Notes under the pieces: model-generated
Told to the model about the DNA's origin: nothing
Seen by the model: only the letters and a program-made list of their open reading frames with translations
The model's database searches: none
Part shown: piece by piece, positions 16,334-25,548 of the stretch
How positions within the stretch are numbered: position 1 is the first letter of the stretch
Layout of the letters: every line of letters begins with the position of its first letter
Translations under genes and position numbers: made by a program
Source of the DNA: Lachnospiraceae bacterium UBA4338
GTDB taxonomy: Bacteria > Bacillota > Clostridia > Lachnospirales > Lachnospiraceae
Length of the DNA stretch: 64,000 nt
NCBI GenBank assembly: GCA_002393735.1
Contig: DGTK01000009.1
Location: 10,290 to 74,289 of the forward strand
Direction of reading: 5' to 3'

Positions 16334-17728
16334 CTATGCTCTGTAATCTAAAGTATTACCACTTGCTATAAGCATCTCTCTTGCTATTGTATCTTCTTCT
16401 GAAAGTTCTTCTGTTTCTTCACCTTCAGTTATCTCATCAGCAAGATTGATTCGTCTGATCTTTGTTTTACTAGCCTGGTGTATTTCATTAGGCTCTGCAT
16501 TGTTGCTGCCATTAGAACCTGCATTATTTTCCATGGCCTGTTCAAACTCATGTGTTCCCACAGTTACTTCTACGGCATCAATCTTAACACCCTGTTCCCT
16601 GAAATTATCTTCAAGAGTTGTAATTGCTGATTCCAATGCTGCTTTAACTGCTTCATTCTGAGCGATAATTGAAGCTGTTACATTGCCATTTTTACTTGTT
16701 ACATTAATAAGTAATGTTCCAAGTGATTCAGGGTGAAGCTGCATTCTGATTTCAGACAAGCCTTCTTCACTGTGAGTCTGCATATAATCAGTAATCTGTC
16801 CGATAATTTCCTGTGTAGATACTCTTGTTTCTCCCTCTGCATTTGTAACTTCCTTGGTTATTACCACATTACCGTTTTCAAAAGAAACATTAGTTGTAAC
16901 TACAGGTGTTTCATTATTTCCTTTTGACTTATCTGCATCCTCTGCCTTAACATCGACATGCTCTTTGTTCATTAAATCTGAAGAGTTATTATTTTCAGCA
17001 TCATCTGTAGCCTTAACTTTCTCGTTATCAGCTGCATTACCAATCTCATTAACTAAAAGAGAATCATCTGTAACGTTTTCATCTGTAACATTTTCATCTG
17101 CAACATTTTCATCTGTAACATTTTCATCCGTTACCGGCATTTCAAATGTTTTAGGTGCATCAACCTTTGTATTAATAAGATTTGCAACCTCATCAGATGG
17201 AATATCAAGTTCCTCTGAAAGTTCAGCTAAAGACTGATTTAAAACCTCTCCTACATTGGCAATAGCCTGACTGATTTCAGGATCGATAACCATATCAATC
17301 GGATTCTCTAAATTAGCAATTTCTGCAATAACTGCATTAATTCCATCAACTGTGAGAAGATCCGCATTTCCAAGTCCTAACTCTTCCATCGCTGCCTGAA
17401 CTTCTTCTACTGTAACACCAAGTTCAGCACTGATAGCCTCAGCAACTATTGCTACCTTATCAGATATTGCTTCATCGATTTTCTCATCTGATATCTCATC
17501 AATTTTAGATTTTTGGGATGAAATCTTAACATTGGATTTGTCAGATTTAAGATTATTCATCTTCATTTCCGGCTTAGGATCATTTTTATTAATTTCTGAT
17601 TCCTTGCTGTCGGTAGCTACCTTGAATGTATCTTTGAACCCGGAGCCCTGATTATCGGCAGGGGAGACAGAAGGAGTAATTCCAATATTTACTATAGAAT
17701 TAACATCCGTAACCATTCCACTGGTCAT
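16334..17728 (-). CDS. fliK: FliK (hook-length control protein)
   Basis: 464 residues from the ATG at 17728, which has AGGAGG seven bases upstream. An upstream TTG is open but poorly placed. The long N-terminal part is acidic and low in complexity. It includes a tandem V-T-D-E-N run near residues 199-222, encoded by a 15-bp DNA repeat at about 17064-17135. The C-terminal domain (about 310-410) has the FliK pattern I-R-M-Q-L-H-P-E-S-L-G-T-L-L-I-N-V. FliK is exported as a ruler and triggers the FlhB specificity switch. Order ylxF-fliK-flgD matches Bacillus. Confidence 0.92.
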   Translation of the reverse strand: MTSGMVTDVNSIVNIGITPSVSPADNQGSGFKDTFKVATDSKESEINKNDPKPEMKMNNLKSDKSNVKISSQKSKIDEISDEKIDEAISDKVAIVAEAISAELGVTVEEVQAAMEELGLGNADLLTVDGINAVIAEIANLENPIDMVIDPEISQAIANVGEVLNQSLAELSEELDIPSDEVANLINTKVDAPKTFEMPVTDENVTDENVADENVTDENVTDDSLLVNEIGNAADNEKVKATDDAENNNSSDLMNKEHVDVKAEDADKSKGNNETPVVTTNVSFENGNVVITKEVTNAEGETRVSTQEIIGQITDYMQTHSEEGLSEIRMQLHPESLGTLLINVTSKNGNVTASIIAQNEAVKAALESAITTLEDNFREQGVKIDAVEVTVGTHEFEQAMENNAGSNGSNNAEPNEIHQASKTKIRRINLADEITEGEETEELSEEDTIAREMLIASGNTLDYRA

Positions 17729-17800
17729 ATCATATCCTCCTTTCAAATGTTCTTGTGAATTATCTTCACATTAACATTATCGGCTCAAAAAACATTTATC

Positions 17801-18673
17801 TTAAGGCTTTGGCTCCATAATTTTGGTAATCTTGGCTGCCACTTCAGGGTCCATGGCGCCGAGGATTTTACCCCTGTCATCTGTACTCATTGCCCCAAGT
17901 ATCTTGGCTGCAAGGCTTAAATTATCAGTCATATCCTCAAAAATAGCCGCCGCTTCCTTCGGTTTCATTGACGCATATGCTGCGGCATAGTCTTCAACTT
18001 CTTTTGAGATATTCTCCTCTGTAACAACCTGTCTGTAGATATATTCTGCAGTTTCCGGATCTATCGACTGATAATATTCCATATAGGCCTCTGCTCCCGG
18101 TCCCTTGTCCGAGTAAACAACCTCTTCATAGAACTGGGTTTTAACTCTCTGGAATTCTACCTGATTATTCTCAAAAGTCTTAAGTCTCTCAACTTCGCTC
18201 TTTAATGTGGCAAGCTGCTCTTCATATGTCTTATTGGCAGTGGTTGCACTGTCGAGTTCCTTCTCCAAAACCTGAATCTGATTAACAGCGTCCTGAAGGG
18301 ATGTATATCCATAATAGCTCTCCACATCAGTTGTTTCAGTAATTGCATCTTTAGGAAGGATATATTTAACCACCGGAATATCCTTAAGGATCGGAGCCGC
18401 AATATTGGTTCCAACTCCTCCTATATCCATCTTTATAACCAAAGCCGCAATGCCCAGCCAGATGAGTACAAGAAGCAAAGCCACAAGGAATACGGAAAAT
18501 CCCGACCCTTTGGGCTCATAATCCAGTTCTTCTTCTTTTTTGGCAAGTTCTTTAGCTCTTTTCTTGGCTTCCTGTTTCTGTTTCTTCTGTTCCTGAGCCA
18601 ACTGTTTTTTCTCGGACTTGATTTTATCACGTTCCGCTTTCAGCTCTTTTTCTTCATCGGTAAGTTCTGCCAT
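17801..18673 (-). CDS. ylxF: YlxF/MotE-like protein with MgtE-N-type domain
   Basis: 290 residues. A strongly charged coiled coil (about 5-55, rich in K, E and Q) precedes one transmembrane helix near 58-82. A second coiled coil lies around 125-165. The C-terminal domain (about 200-285) has repeated A-A-I-F-E-D-M and A-A-K-I-L-G-A-M-S/D motifs of the MgtE intracellular N-domain type. The position between fliJ and fliK is that of ylxF in Bacillus. Related proteins (MotE) help stator proteins fold or assemble. That function is inferred here from family and location only. Confidence 0.8.
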   Translation of the reverse strand: MAELTDEEKELKAERDKIKSEKKQLAQEQKKQKQEAKKRAKELAKKEEELDYEPKGSGFSVFLVALLLVLIWLGIAALVIKMDIGGVGTNIAAPILKDIPVVKYILPKDAITETTDVESYYGYTSLQDAVNQIQVLEKELDSATTANKTYEEQLATLKSEVERLKTFENNQVEFQRVKTQFYEEVVYSDKGPGAEAYMEYYQSIDPETAEYIYRQVVTEENISKEVEDYAAAYASMKPKEAAAIFEDMTDNLSLAAKILGAMSTDDRGKILGAMDPEVAAKITKIMEPKP

Positions 18674-18705
18674 GGTTATCTCCTTATATTCTTAATAGCC
18701 ATCCG

Positions 18706-19149
18706 TCAGGTCTTGGTCGAAAACCTGTAACTGTTTAACTCATCAATTTCTTTATTTTCTTTGGCATTTTCTTCTTTAACGAATTCATCAAAAGCATCGG
18801 CTTTCAGTTTTTCATAAGTTTTGGTCTGCGTTCTGGCCTGTGTAAGTTTATACATTGCCGCGTCCACAGCCTTGCGGGCCACCTCAACCTGAACTTTCTG
18901 CTTCTCTTCTTTCTCTTTAAGACTCTTGACGAAATTCTCGTTCTCCTTCATCTTAACGGGATCAATCTCACCCATTCTGAGTCTTACGCCTTCCTCGATA
19001 TATGCATTTTTCTCATCAATTATGGCCTGCAGCAGTTTCTCTTCTTCATTCAAAGCCATCTGAGCCTGAGCATACTCCATCTTGGCAGTCTCTTCCTGCT
19101 TTTCTCTTACATTTAGAATATTCTGCAGTTTATACCTAAATATTGCCAT
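18706..19149 (-). CDS. fliJ: FliJ (export apparatus coiled-coil protein)
   Basis: 147 residues, nearly all one long antiparallel coiled coil. It starts M-A-I-F-R-Y-K-L-Q-N-I-L-N-V-R-E-K-Q-E, the usual FliJ beginning, and is rich in E, K and A with heptad spacing. FliJ inserts into the FliI hexamer like the stalk of a rotary ATPase and links it to FlhA. It follows fliI by 14 bp. Confidence 0.92.
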   Translation of the reverse strand: MAIFRYKLQNILNVREKQEETAKMEYAQAQMALNEEEKLLQAIIDEKNAYIEEGVRLRMGEIDPVKMKENENFVKSLKEKEEKQKVQVEVARKAVDAAMYKLTQARTQTKTYEKLKADAFDEFVKEENAKENKEIDELNSYRFSTKT

Positions 19150-19163
19150 ATAAAAACCTTAAA

Positions 19164-20477
19164 TTAATTAAACAAATTATGCATCATTTCCTTCGTCTCT
19201 TCGAAAGTAAACTTCTCTTCCGTGGACTGCAAAAGGAATTCATTAACCTTGTCTATATGTGCGATGGCATCGTCAATTGTGGGATTGCTGCCTCTTTTAT
19301 ATGCTCCGATATTAATAAGGTCTTCTGCATCCGCATATACAGCCATGGTATTCTTAATCTTCGAAGCATCTGCTTTCTGCTCTTTATCAACTATGGATGA
19401 CATACATCTTGATATGGACTGAAGCACATCAATTGCCGGATAATGATTCTTGTGGGCTAATTTTCTGTTAAGCATTATATGCCCATCCAGGATACTTCTG
19501 GCCGTATCTGTAATCGGTTCGTTAAAATCATCGCCGTCTACCAATACGGTATAAAGTCCCGTTATGGAACCAACCTTGTCCCTGCCTGCTCTTTCCAGGA
19601 GTTTAGGCATCTCTGCATAAACCGAAGGTGGATAACCTCTTGATACCGGAGGCTCGCCACTGGCAAGACCGATTTCTCTCTGTGCCATGGAAAAACGGGT
19701 TAAGGAGTCCATCATAAGAAGCACATCATTACCTCTGTCCCTGAAATATTCCGCAATGGCAGTAGCTGTCTTGGCCGCCTTATTTCTTTCAAGCGCCGGT
19801 TTGTCAGATGTTGCCACAACCACAACTGAACGTTTCATGCCTTCTTCTCCAAGGTCACGCTCTATGAATTCCCTTACCTCTCTGCCTCGCTCTCCGATAA
19901 GGGCAATAACATTTATATCAGCCTTGGTATTACGTGCAAACATACCCATAAGTGTGGACTTACCAACACCGGAACCTGCAAATATACCAATTCTTTGTCC
20001 TTTACCGATTGTTATAAGACCATCAACTGCCTTAACACCAAGAGGAAGAACAGTATCGATTATTTCTCTGCTCATTGGATCAGGCGGAGCCGCTTCAACG
20101 CTGTAATCAGTACCACCCGACATATTAATGTCACCATTAAGAGGTCTTCCCATACCATCAAGTATCTGACCTAATAAAAAAGGGCCTACACGAACACTAA
20201 GAGGCACACCCTGATTCTCTACCAGCGCACCTAAGCCAATACCGTTTGTAACTTCATAAGGCATAAGAAGAGTCTTACCATCCTTAAAACCTACGACTTC
20301 CGCAGTAATAAATGCTGACTTATCTACATCTGTATAGATTCTGCAAGTGTCTCCCAATATCGCATCAGGTCCCGCAGACTCAACAGTAAGACCTACTACA
20401 TTAACAACCTTGCCCAGTTTCTTATAGAAGCTCTTACTTTTACATCTTTCATATTTATTTAAATCAATAGTATCCAC
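19164..20477 (-). CDS. fliI: FliI (flagellum-specific export ATPase)
   Basis: 437 residues, standard length. Walker A is G-S-G-V-G-K-S-T near residue 169, then I-G-E-R-G-R-E-V-R-E-F and L-L-M-M-D-S-L-T-R-F-S-M-A-Q-R-E-I-G-L-A (Walker B region) typical of the F1-beta-like export ATPases. Start codon is GTG with GAGG about ten bases upstream. It energises substrate unfolding and export together with FliH and FliJ, whose genes flank it. Confidence 0.97.
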   Translation of the reverse strand: MDTIDLNKYERCKSKSFYKKLGKVVNVVGLTVESAGPDAILGDTCRIYTDVDKSAFITAEVVGFKDGKTLLMPYEVTNGIGLGALVENQGVPLSVRVGPFLLGQILDGMGRPLNGDINMSGGTDYSVEAAPPDPMSREIIDTVLPLGVKAVDGLITIGKGQRIGIFAGSGVGKSTLMGMFARNTKADINVIALIGERGREVREFIERDLGEEGMKRSVVVVATSDKPALERNKAAKTATAIAEYFRDRGNDVLLMMDSLTRFSMAQREIGLASGEPPVSRGYPPSVYAEMPKLLERAGRDKVGSITGLYTVLVDGDDFNEPITDTARSILDGHIMLNRKLAHKNHYPAIDVLQSISRCMSSIVDKEQKADASKIKNTMAVYADAEDLINIGAYKRGSNPTIDDAIAHIDKVNEFLLQSTEEKFTFEETKEMMHNLFN

Positions 20478-20495
20478 TAAAGTGTATCCTCTTAA

Positions 20496-21362
20496 TTATT
20501 TCTTATAGCTGAGTAACTTAAGTTCTTTACTCAGAGCTTCCAGATGAGTATCCACACCACAGTCGAAGATACCGCCATCCGTTTCAATAATACAGTTTCC
20601 CTTGCTTACCGCAAAATCTTCAACCAGTTCTATATTCTCCACTGCAATACCGGTTCCTGCAACAAGAGCCTTCTTCTGCATGGAAACAAAAGGATAATCA
20701 TCTTTGGATATATGAATAAGAAAAGTTTTAACCCCATCAAGATGAGCAAGGGTGGAATTGATTAAATGAATAACAATCTCCCTGTGCTCCAAAAGACTAA
20801 TCTTAAAGATATGCTCATATACCCCTGTAATAACATCCACAAGTGCAGGTTCTATCTCTGCAACTTTGGCATTATATTCAGTGTCTAAAGCTTTACTCTT
20901 CTCTGTAATCTCATTCTCTAATCTGGCAATTTCGAGTTTTGCTTCTCTCATGCCATCTTCATACCCTTCAGCCTTGCCTTCTTTATAGGCATTCTCTTTA
21001 AGGGTTTCCGCCTCTGCCTCAGCCTTCGTCTTAATTTCCTGGGCGTCTGCTTCTGCTTTGGCAAGTACATTGGCTGCCTGCATATTCTGAGCCTTGAGAT
21101 TTTCACTGCTGACACCTTTGCCCCCAAGGATACCATCCAAAGGATCGCTGCCGCTTTGAGGCGCGCTGTCATCATTAAGAACCGATGCCACAAAAGTCGC
21201 GTCGATTCCTTCTGCAAAAGCCCCCTTGATATCATCAGCCCTGTCGCTATGGGCTATAGTAGCTATATCTTCAAGTTTCTTGGCAACTATATCATTACTT
21301 TGTATAATTCTGACCCCTCTGTCACTGACAACAGATGAGGACTTAATAAAATTCCTAGACAA
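20496..21362 (-). CDS. fliH: FliH (export ATPase regulator)
   Basis: 288 residues. A central Ala/Glu/Lys-rich coiled coil (about 95-165) and a C-terminal V-type ATPase E-subunit-like domain (about 165-288) define FliH. Start is TTG at 21362, eight bases inside the 3' end of fliG, with GGAGGTG eleven bases upstream. No suitable ATG is near. FliH dimers hold FliI at the C-ring. Sequence conservation in this family is low and order fliG-fliH-fliI carries part of the assignment. Confidence 0.9.
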   Translation of the reverse strand: MSRNFIKSSSVVSDRGVRIIQSNDIVAKKLEDIATIAHSDRADDIKGAFAEGIDATFVASVLNDDSAPQSGSDPLDGILGGKGVSSENLKAQNMQAANVLAKAEADAQEIKTKAEAEAETLKENAYKEGKAEGYEDGMREAKLEIARLENEITEKSKALDTEYNAKVAEIEPALVDVITGVYEHIFKISLLEHREIVIHLINSTLAHLDGVKTFLIHISKDDYPFVSMQKKALVAGTGIAVENIELVEDFAVSKGNCIIETDGGIFDCGVDTHLEALSKELKLLSYKK

Positions 21363-22365
21363 CTAACTCGTCACCTCCACCTCTGGATATAACAATCTCG
21401 CCGGAATCTTCTAACTTACGTATAATAGTAACAATCTTCTGCTGAGCATCTTCAACATCCTTCATACGTACAGGTCCCATGAATTCCATATCTTCCTTAA
21501 TCATGGTAACGAGACGCTTGGACATATTGTTGAATATGGCATTCTGAACTTCTTCATTGGAGCCCTTAAGAGCAATTGAAAGGTCGTTGTTGTCAACATC
21601 TCTGAGCACTCTCTGAATGGCTCTGTCATCAAGAAGAAGAATATCTTCGAATACGAACATCTTCTTACGGATTTCATCGGCAAGTTCCGGATCTTCAATT
21701 TCAAGATTCTCCATAATTCTCTTTTCGGTACCACGGTCAACTGCATTAAGAATTTCAACAACGTGGTCAACACCACCGATAATGGTATAATCCTGATTAA
21801 CAAGGCTGGACAGTTTGGATTCCAGTATTCTTTCCACTTCCTTGATAACATCCGGAGATGTTCTGTCCATGGTAGCAATTCTCTTGGCAACCTCTGACTG
21901 TTTTTCAGGAGGAAGTGCTGAGAGAATCTGTGAAGACTGTCCCGGGCTTAAATATGATAATATAAGTGATATTGTCTGCGGATGCTCATCCTGAATAAAG
22001 GAAAGGAGCTGAGCCGGATCGGTTTTTCTTACAAATTCAAAAGGCTTAACCTGAATGGATGCAGTAAGTCTGTTCATAATCTCTGCAGCCTTATCAGCAC
22101 CAAGAGCATTCTCGAGAAGGTCTGAAGCATATCCAACACCACCTTCAGAGATGTACTGCTGAGCAAGACATACCTGATAGAACTCATCCATAACGCTCTC
22201 CTTAACCTGAGGCATTACGTTTCTGGTATTGGCTATTTCCAAAGTCAGGTCTTCTATTTCTTCTTCCTTAAGATACTTAAAAATCGATGCCGCCCTTTCC
22301 GGCCCCAAAGAAATAAGAAGCACTGCTGCTTTTTGCAAACCTGTTATTTTATCATTATGAGCCAC
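21355..22365 (-). CDS. fliG: FliG (flagellar motor switch protein)
   Basis: 336 residues, standard length. The middle domain contains the E-H-P-Q-T motif (I-Q-D-E-H-P-Q-T-I-S-L-I) that binds FliM. The C-terminal domain has the charged torque helix around D-D-R-A-I-Q-R-V-L-R-D-V-D. Start codon GTG at 22365 follows the fliF stop by 3 bp. An ATG nearby is out of frame. FliG meets the stator protein MotA, whose gene lies about 9 kb further along the locus. Confidence 0.97.
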   Translation of the reverse strand: MAHNDKITGLQKAAVLLISLGPERAASIFKYLKEEEIEDLTLEIANTRNVMPQVKESVMDEFYQVCLAQQYISEGGVGYASDLLENALGADKAAEIMNRLTASIQVKPFEFVRKTDPAQLLSFIQDEHPQTISLILSYLSPGQSSQILSALPPEKQSEVAKRIATMDRTSPDVIKEVERILESKLSSLVNQDYTIIGGVDHVVEILNAVDRGTEKRIMENLEIEDPELADEIRKKMFVFEDILLLDDRAIQRVLRDVDNNDLSIALKGSNEEVQNAIFNNMSKRLVTMIKEDMEFMGPVRMKDVEDAQQKIVTIIRKLEDSGEIVISRGGGDELVV

Positions 22366-22368
22366 TTT

Positions 22369-24018
22369 TTACCCCCAATCTTCCGCCAACCAGTTACGAA
22401 GCAGATTGGCAACAGCCTCAGGATTACGATCCACAAAATCTTCGATAACTCGTACGGTTTCAGGTTTCTTATCTTCTTCAATGTCATCAAGAACCTCAAC
22501 AGGTGCGGACTGAAGCATCTTCTCCACCGAAAGTTCTTCCTCTTCTTCAGGCTGTTCTTTCTTCTTGTCACTCTGAAGGCTTCTGAGCACTACCAGTGCA
22601 AGAAGTCCAAGAATAATAACAATAAGACCAATCTGAAGAATATTACTGATATCAAAAGCACCTTTTTCCTTATCTACAAAGAAAGGTTCTTCATATGCAA
22701 CGATTGTAATATTATCCGCAGGAATACCGCTGGCATCTGCTACAACAGAATATAATTCTTCATCTACTGTAAGTTTTGTCTTTGTATCATTGGCTGCCTT
22801 ATACTCATCCCAGGTAATACCATCAAGAAGTCCCTGGGCTTTGGCATCTTTTTCCTTGATTACATTATACTTAATTGCAGTAACTGCAACTGATGACTGA
22901 TCATATACTATTCCCCCTGCAGGAATAGACTGTGTTACCGTCTCGGTATTCGGAAGATAATCCTTCTCAAATTCGGAAACAGTGGATGAACTTCCTCCGC
23001 CCGATTCATAAACATATGTCTGCTCAACATTGGAATCAGTACCCGGAATAAGTCCTGTACCGCCTTCTGAAGATGACTCATATGAACTTTCATGGGAAAG
23101 CACACCCTGAGCCTGTCCGTCTGCAGGTGTATATGTAGTTGTTACCTTCTGGGTATCTGAGAAATTAAGTGTAAGATTTGTGGCAACCTCAACTAGGTCA
23201 AACTCATTGGTATTGCCAAGCACCTTCTTAACTGCATTACCAACCTGATTCTCTGCATCACTTTTTAATGTAAGCTGGCTTGATGCAAGACCGCCTAAAG
23301 TAGTATCTTCACCACCGGCGAATAAAAGATTGCCGTCAGTATCCATAATTACCACTCTGTCAGTTCCTTCATTGCCTACTGCAGTCTGTACTGCTCTTGC
23401 AAGGGCCGATGCCTGCTCTGCTGTACATGTGCCATTTAATTTAAGAGTAACCTGAGCCGATGATTCTTCTTTATTGCTGATTAAGGTACCATCATCTTCA
23501 GGAATATGAAGATTAACAGTAGCCTTGTCTACGAAGGACTGCTGCTCAATATCTCTTGCAAGTTTCTTCTCAAGATAAGCTACATATAGTTTTCTCTTGT
23601 CTGATTCTGTGGTTGATAAGGAGCCCCCAACCACATCTTCCAAAGAACTGTACTCATCGGAAATAATACCGCTTGAGCCAAGAGCCAGGTTGGCTTCCGA
23701 AAGCTGTTTCTTGTTTACACTGAATACCAGGGCATTGTCGGAAACCTTGAACTCAATGTCGGCACTTTCCAAAGCCGACTGAACTTCCGATGCCTGCGTG
23801 GTATCCGTACAGGTCATTAAAACCACATACTGAGTCCGTGTAACCACAGTTATTAAAATAGCAAAACTAGCTATAACCCCAAGTGCAATTGCGATTATAG
23901 CTGTTTTCTGTTTTGATGTGAACTTGTTCCACCACTCCATAAACTTTGGTGGCAGGCTCTTGAGATAATCTAGAATTTTCTCAACCATTTTGTCTCCAAT
24001 CCACGGCACGTCTGCCAT
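22369..24018 (-). CDS. fliF: FliF (MS-ring protein)
   Basis: 549 residues. Two transmembrane helices (about 40-62 and 440-462) bracket a large extracytoplasmic region with ring-building motifs (the L-Y-V-A-Y-L-E-K-K-L-A-R-D-I-E segment near 143 and A-T-V-N-L-H-I-P-E). The C-terminal cytoplasmic tail ends in E-A-V-A-N-L-L-R-N-W-L-A-E-D-W-G, the FliG-binding peptide. It lies 19 bp after fliE. Confidence 0.96.
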   Translation of the reverse strand: MADVPWIGDKMVEKILDYLKSLPPKFMEWWNKFTSKQKTAIIAIALGVIASFAILITVVTRTQYVVLMTCTDTTQASEVQSALESADIEFKVSDNALVFSVNKKQLSEANLALGSSGIISDEYSSLEDVVGGSLSTTESDKRKLYVAYLEKKLARDIEQQSFVDKATVNLHIPEDDGTLISNKEESSAQVTLKLNGTCTAEQASALARAVQTAVGNEGTDRVVIMDTDGNLLFAGGEDTTLGGLASSQLTLKSDAENQVGNAVKKVLGNTNEFDLVEVATNLTLNFSDTQKVTTTYTPADGQAQGVLSHESSYESSSEGGTGLIPGTDSNVEQTYVYESGGGSSSTVSEFEKDYLPNTETVTQSIPAGGIVYDQSSVAVTAIKYNVIKEKDAKAQGLLDGITWDEYKAANDTKTKLTVDEELYSVVADASGIPADNITIVAYEEPFFVDKEKGAFDISNILQIGLIVIILGLLALVVLRSLQSDKKKEQPEEEEELSVEKMLQSAPVEVLDDIEEDKKPETVRVIEDFVDRNPEAVANLLRNWLAEDWG

Positions 24019-24037
24019 GTATCACTTACAAATCTAA

Positions 24038-24367
24038 TTATATCTGCATCTGCATAATTTCTTTATATGCTTCCAAAAACTTGTCTCTTACTGCTACTGT
24101 ATACTGAAGTGCTGTCGAAGCCTTGGATAAAGCTATTGTTAAATCATGAGCACTGTCTGTCTCTCCAAGAGCAAATCTGATTTCTTCATTCTCAGCAGCC
24201 GAAAGATAATTATTGGTTGTATTAATATTATCAATTGCATTATTAAGGAGGCTTTCAAACATATTATCATCGCTTTTAACTTTAGTAATACTGTTATTTA
24301 CGCCACCATTTTGCAATACCTTAAGTGCATTTTGATCAATTCCCGGAACACTTGAAACATCTATCAT
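24038..24367 (-). CDS. fliE: FliE (MS-ring/rod junction protein)
   Basis: 109 residues. The family pattern is present: a short variable start, then F-E-S-L-L-N-N-A-I-D-N-I-N, an A-L-G-E-T-D-S-A-H-D-L-T-I-A-L-S-K-A segment and a helical ending with V-R-D-K-F-L-E-A-Y-K-E-I-M-Q-M-Q-I. FliE is the first rod component and an early export substrate. It sits between flgC and fliF as in other Firmicutes. Confidence 0.94.
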   Translation of the reverse strand: MIDVSSVPGIDQNALKVLQNGGVNNSITKVKSDDNMFESLLNNAIDNINTTNNYLSAAENEEIRFALGETDSAHDLTIALSKASTALQYTVAVRDKFLEAYKEIMQMQI

Positions 24368-24392
24368 TTACTATCACCTTCTATTTCACTAA

Positions 24393-24851
24393 TTAACTCT
24401 GACCTATGTCAAGTCCCTTCATTGCCATGGACTTACTTGCGTTAAAAGCTGTGGCATTGGCCTCATAACCTCTTGTTGCATCAATTAAGTTAGTCATTTC
24501 AGTAATTGTATTAACATTCGGATAATATACATAACCATTCTCGTCTGCATCCGGATGAGAAGGATCATAAACCTTATTCATCTCAGTTGTATAATCCTGA
24601 GCGATTGATGATATTCTTACGCCTTCTCCCACGCCTCTTGATAAAGAAGAACGTGACTGGGATAAGAATGACTGGAATGAAGGAATTCTGTCTCCCTTGG
24701 CCTCAAAGGTAACCACCTTACGTCTGTATATTCCACCATCCTCAGTACGTGTTGTATTGGCATTCGCTACATTCTCAGAAATGATATCCATACGATATCT
24801 CTGAGCAGTCATACCTGTTGCACTTATGTCAAAAGCATCAAACATTCCCAT
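24393..24851 (-). CDS. flgC: FlgC (proximal rod protein)
   Basis: 152 residues. N-terminal F-D-I-S-A-T-G-M-T-A-Q-R-Y-R-M-D-I-I-S-E-N-V-A-N-A-N-T-T-R is the rod-protein helix. The P-N-V-N-T-I-T-E-M-T-N-L-I-D-A-T-R-G-Y-E-A-N ending is the matching C-terminal helix. It lies 12 bp after flgB and 25 bp before fliE. Confidence 0.96.
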   Translation of the reverse strand: MGMFDAFDISATGMTAQRYRMDIISENVANANTTRTEDGGIYRRKVVTFEAKGDRIPSFQSFLSQSRSSLSRGVGEGVRISSIAQDYTTEMNKVYDPSHPDADENGYVYYPNVNTITEMTNLIDATRGYEANATAFNASKSMAMKGLDIGQS

Positions 24852-24863
24852 AGCTCACACCTC

Positions 24864-25262
24864 CTACTTAATTACTGTACGGAAATTACTGAATTCCTGA
24901 TTAATACTGTTAATAAGTCCCTGGTATTTAATCTGGTTCTCAGCAAGATATACGTTTTCTGTGTCTACATCCACATTATTACCGTCAAGTCTGTATGAAA
25001 CTGCTGCAGTATCTGTAAATACAGTTCCATTAAGCTTGGATAAATGATTACCTGTATTAAGGGCTCTGATTCTCTGATCCATTGAACCCGGATTTCCTAC
25101 TATTGCGCTTCTAAGTTCTGCCTCAAAAGTTACGTCCTGCCTCTTGTAATTAGGCGTAGCTGCATTGGCAAGATTGTTTGATATTGCTTTGTTTCTTGTC
25201 CATGAAGCGTCAGCTGCTTTATCAAGTACGTTAACATAATCAAAAACGCTGGTATTAATCAT
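24864..25262 (-). CDS. flgB: FlgB (proximal rod protein), first gene of the flagellar locus
   Basis: 132 residues. Contains R-N-K-A-I-S-N-N-L-A-N-A-A-T-P-N-Y-K-R-Q-D-V-T-F-E typical of FlgB and ends with A-E-N-Q-I-K-Y-Q-G-L-I-N-S-I-N-Q-E-F-S. It is the promoter-proximal gene of the locus, with a candidate promoter about 40-65 bp upstream of the ATG. Confidence 0.95.
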   Translation of the reverse strand: MINTSVFDYVNVLDKAADASWTRNKAISNNLANAATPNYKRQDVTFEAELRSAIVGNPGSMDQRIRALNTGNHLSKLNGTVFTDTAAVSYRLDGNNVDVDTENVYLAENQIKYQGLINSINQEFSNFRTVIK

Positions 25263-25300
25263 ACATCCACCTTTCCTGGCTAATAAGCCTACCTTATTAC

Positions 25301-25328
25301 ATTATAAAGAATATTAACAAAAATACAA
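25301..25328 (-). promoter_or_regulatory. Candidate sigma-A promoter of the flagellar locus
   Basis: Minus strand: TTGTAT (25328-25323), 16-base spacer, TATAAT (25306-25301), ending 38 bases before the flgB ATG. The -10 is perfect and the -35 keeps TTG. A vegetative rather than sigma-28 promoter before flgB is what is known for the Bacillus fla/che operon. Confidence 0.55.
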
Positions 25329-25453
25329 GTATTTTAAGCAAAAAAACCACTTTATATTGTGTTTTTTCTCATAATCAAACACTAAATAAGTTATAATCCA
25401 CGCCCCACTCTTTTGTTTACATAACTCAAGGACTTTCACCCCCTGAAAAACAG

Positions 25454-25489
25454 AAAAGGATTTATTGATTATTCTCAATAAATCCTTTT
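25454..25489 (-). terminator. Terminator after topA
   Basis: Perfect 15-bp inverted repeat (25454-25468 with 25475-25489, arm AAAAGGATTTATTGA) with a 6-base loop, ending in a run of T on both strands. It begins about 60 bp after the topA stop and before the flgB promoter, so it insulates the flagellar locus from the topA unit. Confidence 0.85.
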
Positions 25490-25548
25490 ATTTTCTAAAA
25501 GAGGTATGTTTTATATCGGCTTCCTTGCTTACAGTCTATATATCGGCA

